A stretch of DNA of 5,523 nt, taken from NCBI GenBank assembly GCA_018725535.1, contig QLUS01000103.1:1-5523 (forward strand). Direction: 5' to 3'. The notes below the pieces were generated by a model, which saw nothing but the letters and a program-made list of their open reading frames with translations, searched no databases and was not told the origin of the DNA. The stretch's first letter is position 1. Every line of letters starts with the position of its first letter. This stretch comes from Bacillota bacterium (GTDB lineage: Bacteria; Bacillota; UBA994). The position numbers were made by a program, and so were the translations under genes. Shown here in pieces: positions 1-5,511 of the stretch.

Positions 1-1059
1 GGCACTCTGGACACCAAGGAATTTCTCAAACGGATGGTTGAAGCAACAGGCGTTTCAGGTTATGAAGATTCGGTGGGCAAAATCATCCGCGAAGTCTTGG
101 CCGCACATGCGGATGAGGTCACAGTTGACACGCTTGGTAACGTCATAGCCCTGAAGAGGGGGGAGGGTGTGAACCGGCCCAAGGTCATGCTGGCTTCGCA
201 CATGGACGAGATTGGCCTAATGGTCACGAAGATCGAGGAGAAGGGATTTCTGCGCTTTACGTCTATTGGCAGCGTGGATCAGCGCACTTTAGTAGCACAG
301 GAAGTGAGGGTGCATGGGCGGCGCGACCTAATCGGGATTATTGGCATGAAGCCGCCTCACCTGCTAACCCCCGAGGAAAGTAACGTGGCCATTAAGATGC
401 AGGATATGGTCATTGACCTCGGGCTGACCGAGGCAGAAGTCAAGGCAGTGGTGGCGGTAGGGGATTTAGTTACGATTAACCGTAATTTCATTCCTCTAAG
501 CGACGATTTCGCAGCCGCTAAGGCTATGGATGACCGCGCGGCGGTAGCGGCCATGCACCAGTGCCTGATTGAACTTAAGCGCTTGCGCCACACTGCCGAC
601 GTATTTGCCGTCGCCACCGTTCAAGAAGAGGTTGGCGCGCGCGGAGCCCTAGTCAGTGCTTATCACATTAAGCCAGATATCGGTATTGCCATTGACGTAT
701 GTCACGGCGAGATGCCGGGCGTGCCCGAACAAGATACTGCTCCGCTGGGGAAGGGGCCCAACTTGGCTTTAGGCGCTAACATTCACCCCAAGGTGTTTGA
801 GAGATTAACCGAGTTGGCAAAGGAACATAGCGTTCCCTTTACGCTTGACCCTGTCCCGGGTCCCACGGGAACAGACGCATGGGTAATGCAGATTACCCGC
901 GCCGGTATACCCACCGCGCTGGTGTCTCTGCCGCTTAGATACATGCATACGTCCGTCGAAACACTGTCAATCAGCGATATTAAACTCGCTGGCCGTCTCT
1001 TGGCGCTGTTTGTGGCTAGTGTCGAGCGGGAGTTTGTGGAGGGGCTGCTATGTTATTAA
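1..1059 (+). CDS. M42 family metallo-aminopeptidase (TET/glutamyl aminopeptidase type), first of three; 5' end open
   Basis: This is a cytosolic zinc- or cobalt-dependent aminopeptidase of family M42, whose members form dodecameric tetrahedral shells that trim short peptides. Numbering from the ATG at 34, the family metal and catalytic residues are all visible: H56 and D58 in HMDEIG, D166 in AMDDR, the E198-E199 pair in VQEEVG, D221 in AIDVCHGE, and H305 in YMHTS. The TGTDA segment near residue 280 is also typical. The start is uncertain. The reading frame stays open from base 1, and the codons before ATG 34 encode LDTKEFLKR, which matches the first helix seen at the N-terminus of the next two paralogs. 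ATG 34 has only a poorly spaced AAGGAA (16-21) upstream. The true start is therefore probably CTG 7 or just outside the window, and ATG 34 (341 residues) is the fallback. The gene ends inside the start of the next M42 gene. The family call is very sure; substrate preference cannot be read from sequence. Confidence 0.93.
   Translation, partial: GTLDTKEFLKRMVEATGVSGYEDSVGKIIREVLAAHADEVTVDTLGNVIALKRGEGVNRPKVMLASHMDEIGLMVTKIEEKGFLRFTSIGSVDQRTLVAQEVRVHGRRDLIGIIGMKPPHLLTPEESNVAIKMQDMVIDLGLTEAEVKAVVAVGDLVTINRNFIPLSDDFAAAKAMDDRAAVAAMHQCLIELKRLRHTADVFAVATVQEEVGARGALVSAYHIKPDIGIAIDVCHGEMPGVPEQDTAPLGKGPNLALGANIHPKVFERLTELAKEHSVPFTLDPVPGPTGTDAWVMQITRAGIPTALVSLPLRYMHTSVETLSISDIKLAGRLLALFVASVEREFVEGLLCY
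1038..1044 (+). promoter_or_regulatory. Ribosome binding site of the second M42 gene
   Basis: GGAGGGG lies 5 bases before ATG 1050, inside the last codons of the first M42 gene. It supports a start at 1050 despite the 10-base overlap with the upstream stop codon (TAA 1057-1059), and suggests translational coupling. Confidence 0.75.
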
Positions 1060-2069
1060 AGAGGCTTTCTGAGGCTTTTGGCCCCTCAGGGTGTGAGGGA
1101 GAAGTGCGCGACGTATTGACCAAAGAGCTTGAGTCCTATGTGCCCAGTTGGCAGCGCGATGCGCTTGGCAACCTTATTGCCGTCAAACTGGGGACGCAAG
1201 GCCCGAGAGTGATGTTGGCCGCGCATATGGATGAGTGCGGGCTGATGGTTTCGTCCATAGATAAGTCCGGCTTACTGCGTTTTCGCAAGGTAGGGGGGCT
1301 AGACGACCGCGTTTTAGTTTCAAAGCACGTCATTGTTGGCAGCAAGCGCGTGGCCGGGGTGATTGGCGCGAAGGCCATTCATCTGCAGAAACCCGAAGAG
1401 CGTAACCAAGTTATCCCCCTTAGCGGCCTCTATATTGACATTGGAGCCAAGAGCAAGGAAGAGGCGGAGAAACTCGTCAAACTTGGCGACTACGCCGTGT
1501 TTGCCACGGAGTTTGGCTACCTCAGCGACACGGTGGTTAAGGGCAAGTCCTTTGACGACCGTGCAGGCTGCGCCGTGTTGGCGGAAGTCCTGCGGGAGAA
1601 CTACGCATTTACGCTCTACGGTGCCTTTACCGTGCAGGAGGAAATAGGCCTCCGCGGCGCGGGGGTAGCTGCTTATGCGCTGGAACCGGATTTTGCTGTG
1701 GTGCTCGAAGGTACAACCTGCAACGACCTGCCAAGCAGTGAAGAACATGGTTACTGCACGAGCCTAGGTGGTGGGCCCGCCATAACTGTAATGGATGCGT
1801 CAGTCGTTTCAGACAGACGGATGATCAGGGAACTAGAGCGCCTAGCGCGCGAAAACGACATCCCCGTGCAGTTCAAACGCTCCATTACGGGCGGCACCGA
1901 CGCGGGGCGCATTAACCAGACCAAAGAGGGCATTCCTGTAGTAGTCATCTCTGTACCCTGCAGGTATATCCACTCGCCTGTGTCCATGCTAAGTCTTAAG
2001 GACTTCGAGTATACCGTAAAGTTGGTCAAACTGTTTCTGAGAAGCATTGAAGGAGGATTTGTGATTTGA
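1050..2069 (+). CDS. M42 family metallo-aminopeptidase, second of three (Glu at the fifth metal-ligand position)
   Basis: This 339-residue protein is a full-length M42 peptidase, expected in the cytosol as an oligomeric aminopeptidase. Visible active-site residues are H59 and D61 (HMDECG), D169 in SFDDR, E197-E198 in VQEEIG, E220 in VLEGTT, and H308 in YIHSP. The usual GGTDAG segment is at about 281-286. Position 220 carries Glu where the first and third paralogs have Asp. Metallopeptidases of this fold accept either acid there, so the enzyme is expected to be active. The LEGTTCND context suggests a distinct M42 subgroup. The start at ATG 1050 is backed by GGAGGGG five bases upstream and by an N-terminus that aligns with the third paralog. 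It overlaps the first gene by 10 bases and the third by 4. By eye the paralogs are well diverged, so this is not a recent duplication. The exact substrate is unknown. Confidence 0.95.
   Translation: MLLKRLSEAFGPSGCEGEVRDVLTKELESYVPSWQRDALGNLIAVKLGTQGPRVMLAAHMDECGLMVSSIDKSGLLRFRKVGGLDDRVLVSKHVIVGSKRVAGVIGAKAIHLQKPEERNQVIPLSGLYIDIGAKSKEEAEKLVKLGDYAVFATEFGYLSDTVVKGKSFDDRAGCAVLAEVLRENYAFTLYGAFTVQEEIGLRGAGVAAYALEPDFAVVLEGTTCNDLPSSEEHGYCTSLGGGPAITVMDASVVSDRRMIRELERLARENDIPVQFKRSITGGTDAGRINQTKEGIPVVVISVPCRYIHSPVSMLSLKDFEYTVKLVKLFLRSIEGGFVI
2051..2056 (+). promoter_or_regulatory. Ribosome binding site selecting a TTG start for the third M42 gene
   Basis: A consensus AGGAGG sits 9 bases before TTG 2066. 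It decides the start of the third M42 gene, which has no nearby in-frame ATG giving the conserved N-terminal helix. The start overlaps the stop of the preceding gene as TTGA. Confidence 0.8.
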
Positions 2070-3055
2070 AGGAACTCATCAAGCAGGTTGTAGAGTGCTA
2101 CGGCCCAGCTGGAAACGAAAAGGCGATAAGAGAGCTTATTGCAGGTATAATTGCCCCTTTTGTCGATGAAATGCGCGTCGACAACCTAGGAAACCTCATT
2201 GCCCTAAAAAGGGGCGGGGACAAGAAACTCATGTTTGCCGCGCATATGGATGAAATCGGGGTCATGGTAACCCATGTGGATAAGCATGGCTTCCTGCGTT
2301 TCTACCCTGTGGGCGGCGTTTCTCCACTAACCATGCTTGGCAACCGGGTAGTGTTCGAGAATGGCACCACAGGCGTAATCGGCAGCGAGAAACTGGAAGC
2401 GCAAAAGGACTTGACGCTAAACAAGATGTTTATAGATATTGGCGCAAGCACCAAAGAAGAGGCGGAAGCCAAAGTGCGTATCGGCGACTTGGGTGCTGTG
2501 TCGCGCGAATTTGTCGACCTGGGCCCACGCTTAGTGGCAAAAGCTATGGATGCGCGCGTAGCGTGTGCCGTTCTTATCGAGGCGCTGAAAACGGTCGCTA
2601 ATCCCGCACACGATATCTACGCTGTCTTCACTACGCAGGAGGAACTAGGCCTCAGAGGGGCTAGGGTGGCCGCCTACAGCGTTTCACCTGATCTCGGCAT
2701 CGCTTTGGATGTGACTCGCACAGGGGATACCCCTTCGTCCATGATCATGGATGTGTCGCTAGGCAAAGGGCCAGCCGTGAAAATTCGCGATTCCAGTGTG
2801 CTGTGTACACCCGCAGTACGGCGGTATATGGAGCAAGTAGCCAAGGACAACAGCATACCTTATCAGCTGGAGGTACTAGAGGCAGGCGGGACAGATGCCG
2901 GTGCCATCCAACTCACGCAAGGCGGCATTCCGGCTGGAGTGATGTCCATCCCATGTCGTTATGTGCACACTGCGAGCGAAATGGTGGATTACGCAGATGT
3001 TGAAAACGGGGTAAAATTAGTAAGGGCCATAATGGAAACGAAGTACACGGGGTAG
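2066..3055 (+). CDS. M42 family metallo-aminopeptidase, third of three (DAR variant of the DDR motif)
   Basis: This 329-residue M42 peptidase starts at TTG 2066, behind a consensus AGGAGG. Metal-site residues are H60 and D62 (HMDEIG), D162 in AMDAR, E192-E193 in TQEELG, D215 in ALDV, and H301 in YVHTA, with GGTDAG at about 274-279. All direct ligands and the catalytic Glu are kept. The second Asp of the usual DDR is Ala163; in this fold that Asp follows the bridging ligand and helps set its geometry, so activity or metal affinity may differ. The segment between GVIG (103-106) and FIDIG (122-126) is also shorter than in the first two paralogs and lacks their His-Leu (PPHL/AIHL) motif. These changes could mean altered specificity or a partly structural role in a mixed oligomer, which is inference. 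It is the last M42 gene of the coupled trio, followed 50 bases later by the J-domain gene. Confidence 0.95.
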   Translation: MKELIKQVVECYGPAGNEKAIRELIAGIIAPFVDEMRVDNLGNLIALKRGGDKKLMFAAHMDEIGVMVTHVDKHGFLRFYPVGGVSPLTMLGNRVVFENGTTGVIGSEKLEAQKDLTLNKMFIDIGASTKEEAEAKVRIGDLGAVSREFVDLGPRLVAKAMDARVACAVLIEALKTVANPAHDIYAVFTTQEELGLRGARVAAYSVSPDLGIALDVTRTGDTPSSMIMDVSLGKGPAVKIRDSSVLCTPAVRRYMEQVAKDNSIPYQLEVLEAGGTDAGAIQLTQGGIPAGVMSIPCRYVHTASEMVDYADVENGVKLVRAIMETKYTG

Positions 3056-3065
3056 CACTTGTACG

Positions 3066-3095
3066 CTCTCCTGCATACTATGGATGCATGGAGAG
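3066..3095 (+). promoter_or_regulatory. RNA hairpin predicted to mask the J-protein ribosome binding site
   Basis: The left arm 3066-3076 (CTCTCCTGCAT) pairs with the right arm 3084-3095 (ATGCATGGAGAG) to give 11 base pairs with a single bulged T at 3089 and a 7-base loop. The right arm contains most of the GGAGAGG (3090-3096) that serves ATG 3106, so the folded RNA would block ribosome entry. No U-tract follows, so it is not a normal intrinsic terminator. The pairing is directly visible; a regulatory role is inference. Confidence 0.5.
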
Positions 3096-3105
3096 GGTGG
3101 TGACC

Positions 3106-3534
3106 ATGTGGGATGATCCGCGGCGCGTCTTAGGTATGGGGCCCGCTGCTCCACCTAGCGAAGTTAGACGAGCGTATAAGCGCTTGGTCATGCAACACCA
3201 TCCAGATGCTGGCGGTAACGCGGAGCACTTCAAGCAAATTCATTCCGCCTACATTAGGCTTATCTCCGCAGCTGACTCGCCGCCTCTAACTGATGAGGAC
3301 GGTGCCCGCTTGCGCGTAGTATACGGCACTCGGTCATACGCCCCGGGGTACTTAGTGTGGCGCAAGCTGCTGCGGCCTCGAATCGTGTGGACGCGCGGGA
3401 GAGTACGGTTAGCCATCCCTTGGGTGGTGGCAGTGGTACTCCCCGCTGTCGGCTGGAGTATTAGTCCCACGGCGACGGTGTTATGCGGGGCGGGCTTTGT
3501 AGTATCGGGGCAGATTAGACTAAGTGGTTTCTAA
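3106..3534 (+). CDS. Small membrane-anchored J-domain (DnaJ-like) protein
   Basis: This 142-residue protein begins with a compact J domain (about residues 3-54). DPRRVLGM forms helix I, the basic RRAYKRLVMQHH helix II leads into the HPD motif at 32-34, and HFKQIHSAYIRLIS forms helix III. HPD is the contact that stimulates DnaK ATPase, so the protein should be an Hsp70 co-chaperone. It has no Gly/Phe region, zinc fingers or client-binding domain and is not a housekeeping DnaJ. After a polar and basic linker, two hydrophobic stretches (about 102-119 and 120-137) look like a membrane hairpin, placing the J domain in the cytosol. ATG 3106 is preferred because GGAGAGG lies 9 bases upstream. The in-frame ATG 3088 would add six residues (MERVVT) but has no ribosome binding site and lies within the hairpin. 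It follows the M42 trio by 50 bases and precedes a terminator, so it is probably the last gene of that operon. The client is unknown. Confidence 0.85.
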   Translation: MWDDPRRVLGMGPAAPPSEVRRAYKRLVMQHHPDAGGNAEHFKQIHSAYIRLISAADSPPLTDEDGARLRVVYGTRSYAPGYLVWRKLLRPRIVWTRGRVRLAIPWVVAVVLPAVGWSISPTATVLCGAGFVVSGQIRLSGF

Positions 3535-3537
3535 CAC

Positions 3538-3573
3538 AATGCCTCATTATGAAGTTCATGGGGAGGCATTTTT
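3538..3573 (+). terminator. Intrinsic (Rho-independent) terminator after the J-domain gene
   Basis: AATGCCTC (3538-3545) pairs perfectly with GAGGCATT (3563-3570), and a run of five T (3569-3573) overlaps the stem end. The loop can form a small inner stem of ATGA (3549-3552) with TCAT (3556-3559). It begins four bases after the J-protein stop and separates the peptidase/J-protein unit from the protease/plsY unit. The opposite strand lacks a good T-tract, so it should act only on + strand transcripts. Confidence 0.85.
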
Positions 3574-3591
3574 CGCGCCACAAGAGGAAGA

Positions 3592-3619
3592 TTGCGCATG
3601 AGTAAAGAATAACTATATG
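3592..3619 (+). promoter_or_regulatory. Possible weak sigma-A-type promoter for the protease-plsY unit
   Basis: Downstream of the terminator, TTGCGC (3592-3597) and TATATG (3614-3619) are 16 bases apart. They match the -35 consensus at 3 of 6 positions and the -10 consensus at 4 of 6. Some promoter is expected here because the terminator lies just upstream and the next gene starts at 3662, but the exact boxes are a weak guess. Confidence 0.3.
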
Positions 3620-3648
3620 TGGCATGTACTAAGCTGTAGACGTCGGTG

Positions 3649-3655
3649 AGAGGGG
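3649..3655 (+). promoter_or_regulatory. Ribosome binding site of the S41 protease gene
   Basis: AGAGGGG lies 6 bases before ATG 3662 and fixes this start. The context resembles that of the J-protein gene (GAGAGGG, then a short spacer ending ACC before ATG). The site runs into an 8-base palindrome, GGTGCACC (3654-3661), just before the start codon. Confidence 0.75.
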
Positions 3656-3661
3656 TGCACC

Positions 3662-4885
3662 ATGGAATTAAGAGAAGAGGAAAAGAAGACAGTCTCACGC
3701 GTTTCTCTCCCTAAGGTAGTGGCGCTGTGCCTAGCGTTTCTCGTGGTCGGCCTGTTTTTAGGGGCGACCAGTCAGTTTATCATGGGTCCGGTAGGGGCCA
3801 CGATTTTATCTCGCCTAGGCTTACCAGTTGATCCGAATGTAGCGCGTCTGCTAGCCGTGCGGAACTTGGTATTGGACACTCATCTTAACCCTAAACTCGA
3901 CCCGAACGAAATGATGGAAAACGCGGTACGCGGGTTGCTCAGCCGGGTAGACGGTGGGCTTACGCGCTACGAAAACCCCAAGGAGGCTAGGCGAACTGCG
4001 GAACGCGCAGCCGGGGAGTTTACCGGTATTGGCGTCACCGTACGTATGGTTGATGAACAGGTGCAAATAGAGTCAGTCTTTCGGGGTGCGCCTGCGCAAG
4101 GAGCAGGACTACTCCCGCGCGACGTGATTGTCGCTGTTGACGACCAGACTTTGCGCGGCTTGACCCTGCACGAGGTGACGGACCGCATCAAAGGGGCGGC
4201 TGGCACAAACGTGACGCTGACGGTCTTTAGGCCAGCACTCGGAAGAACTATGAACGTCACGATAACGCGGGCACGGATAGTCGTGCCGGTGGTTTCCTAC
4301 GAGATCGTGGAGCCACAAATCGCGCATGTCATACTCACGCAATTTACCACTACGGCCACGGAGCAAATGCGTCAGACCCTAGCCACGCTTGAGCAGCAAG
4401 GAATAAAGCATTTGTTGTTAGACCTGCGGTTTAACCCCGGTGGATTTACGCATGTAGCGGAAGATGTCGCCAGCTTCTTTCTCGGTCCGAAACACGTAGT
4501 CTATCAGACGGTTGACCGTGAGGGTGCCGTACGTCAAACCATAACCCGAGGTCAACGAATCTACACGGGCCGTATCAGCGTGCTCATTAACCAGGGCAGC
4601 GCGTCTGCTTCCGAACTACTTACCGGTGCACTGCGCGATCACCTAGGTTCAACCGTACTTGGTGTCACCAGCTTCGGCAAGGGTACAATTCAGCAGGGCT
4701 ATCCTTTGGGAGACGGCTCACGGGTTTGGATAACGGTACGAGGCTATAAGACTCCTGCTGGCACGGTCATCGACGCCAAAGGGATTAACGCTGACATAAT
4801 CATCGAGCAGCCCGACCCGGCTTCCCCAGAGGATGTGCAATTAGCGCGCGCACTTCAGCACATTAGAACATATCTCTTGCGTTAG
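3662..4885 (+). CDS. S41 family C-terminal processing peptidase (CtpA/CtpB type) with PDZ domain
   Basis: This 407-residue serine protease is anchored outside the membrane and cleaves extracytoplasmic proteins near their C-termini. A short charged N-terminus is followed by one membrane segment or uncleaved signal (about 19-42). Then come a helical region (about 55-115), a PDZ domain (about 118-190, starting GEFTGIGV) that binds substrate tails, and the S41 core. The core shows DLRFNPGG (254-261), GSASASE (312-318) with the nucleophile expected at S315, and SFGKGTIQ (337-344) with the general base K340 and supporting Q344. The spacing of 25 residues between Ser and Lys matches the family. YKTPAG and the GINADI segment near the end are also typical. 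No C-terminal peptidoglycan-binding domain is present. The start is supported by AGAGGGG six bases upstream. plsY follows after 23 bases, so the two are probably co-transcribed. Bacillus CtpB acts in sporulation signalling, but a sporulation role here cannot be read from sequence. Confidence 0.95.
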   Translation: MELREEEKKTVSRVSLPKVVALCLAFLVVGLFLGATSQFIMGPVGATILSRLGLPVDPNVARLLAVRNLVLDTHLNPKLDPNEMMENAVRGLLSRVDGGLTRYENPKEARRTAERAAGEFTGIGVTVRMVDEQVQIESVFRGAPAQGAGLLPRDVIVAVDDQTLRGLTLHEVTDRIKGAAGTNVTLTVFRPALGRTMNVTITRARIVVPVVSYEIVEPQIAHVILTQFTTTATEQMRQTLATLEQQGIKHLLLDLRFNPGGFTHVAEDVASFFLGPKHVVYQTVDREGAVRQTITRGQRIYTGRISVLINQGSASASELLTGALRDHLGSTVLGVTSFGKGTIQQGYPLGDGSRVWITVRGYKTPAGTVIDAKGINADIIIEQPDPASPEDVQLARALQHIRTYLLR

Positions 4886-4894
4886 AGGTGCGCG

Positions 4895-4900
4895 AAAGGA
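4895..4900 (+). promoter_or_regulatory. Ribosome binding site selecting ATG 4909 for plsY
   Basis: AAAGGA lies 8 bases before ATG 4909. The upstream in-frame GTG 4888 lies only two bases after the protease stop codon, and would add seven polar residues (MRERTID) not expected in this family. Confidence 0.65.
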
Positions 4901-4908
4901 CGATTGAT

Positions 4909-5511
4909 ATGTCAAGCTATGGATTCTTGATTACTGTAGTTGGTGCCTATCTCTTGGGTGCTTTTCCTACCGCCTTTGTAGTTGGCAAGCTCCGCAACAT
5001 CGATATCACTAAACACGGCAGTGGCAACATTGGCGGCACAAATGCTATGCGTGTGATGGGAGTGGGGCCGGGCGCAATGGTGCTGGTGGTCGACGTGTTC
5101 AAGGCAGCACTGCCTACCTATATAGCAGCGCATTTGATGCCGCTTGAGACGTGGCAGGTCATGACAGTCGCTCTGGCTACAGTTATTGGACATAACTGGT
5201 CGGTGTACATTGGGTTTAGGGGAGGGAAGGGCATAGCCTGCACTATCGGCGCGTGTGCGGTGCTGTTCCCCGCAGTGCTGCTTACGGGGTTCGCCGTATT
5301 TGCACTGACCATAGTCATCACCAAATACGTCTCCCTAGGTTCTCTCGTGATGATGACCTCCATGCCTATACTCCTCTGGTTATTGAACTATCGCATGGAA
5401 TACATCTGGTTTGCGATCTTCTTACTTGTGATCGGAGCGTACAGGCATCGTTCGAATATTGGGAGGCTTTTAGCTGGTACGGAAAACAAGGTTGGCAGAA
5501 AAAAAAGTTGA
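4909..5511 (+). CDS. plsY: Acyl-phosphate:glycerol-3-phosphate acyltransferase PlsY
   Basis: PlsY is an integral membrane enzyme that transfers an acyl group from acyl-phosphate (made by PlsX) to glycerol-3-phosphate, giving lysophosphatidic acid, the first committed step of phospholipid synthesis in most bacteria. From ATG 4909 the protein has 200 residues, normal for the family, with several hydrophobic segments (about 4-26, 53-75, 84-100, 112-138, 142-160, 164-179). The three signature regions are present: GSGNIGGTN (37-45), GHNWSVYIGFRGGKG (94-108), and RHRSNIGRLLAGTE (179-192) with the conserved His180, Asn183 and Glu192. Small departures from the common pattern are GGTN for GATN and DVFKA (62-66) for DxxKG. 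It lies 23 bases after the S41 protease gene and appears to end its unit. The gene ends in a run of eight A bases (5499-5506) encoding the basic tail. The identification is firm. Confidence 0.96.
   Translation: MSSYGFLITVVGAYLLGAFPTAFVVGKLRNIDITKHGSGNIGGTNAMRVMGVGPGAMVLVVDVFKAALPTYIAAHLMPLETWQVMTVALATVIGHNWSVYIGFRGGKGIACTIGACAVLFPAVLLTGFAVFALTIVITKYVSLGSLVMMTSMPILLWLLNYRMEYIWFAIFLLVIGAYRHRSNIGRLLAGTENKVGRKKS

Noticed and set aside
1320..1748. A 142-codon open frame on the minus strand, antisense to the second M42 gene
   Set aside because: It lies wholly within a well-supported M42 gene, shows no recognisable domain, and has no convincing ribosome binding site; it is a shadow of the coding strand.
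3053..3060. TAGCACTT resembling the left arm of a CIRCE (HrcA) operator ahead of the J-protein gene
   Set aside because: The matching GAGTGCTAA arm at the required 9-base spacing is absent, and the position is inside the operon rather than at a promoter.
3076..3081. TACTAT as a -10 box for a separate J-protein promoter
   Set aside because: No acceptable -35 element lies 16-18 bases upstream, and the bases are already used by the hairpin stem and loop.
3066..3095. Reading the hairpin after the third M42 gene as a Rho-independent terminator
   Set aside because: No T-tract follows the stem; the next bases are GGTGGTGACC leading into the J-protein start, so masking of the ribosome binding site fits better.
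4109..4366. Minus-strand open frames of 71-97 codons across the S41 protease gene (3851-4366)
   Set aside because: They lie within a clear protease gene in mid-GC DNA, where long antisense frames arise by chance, and show no domain features.
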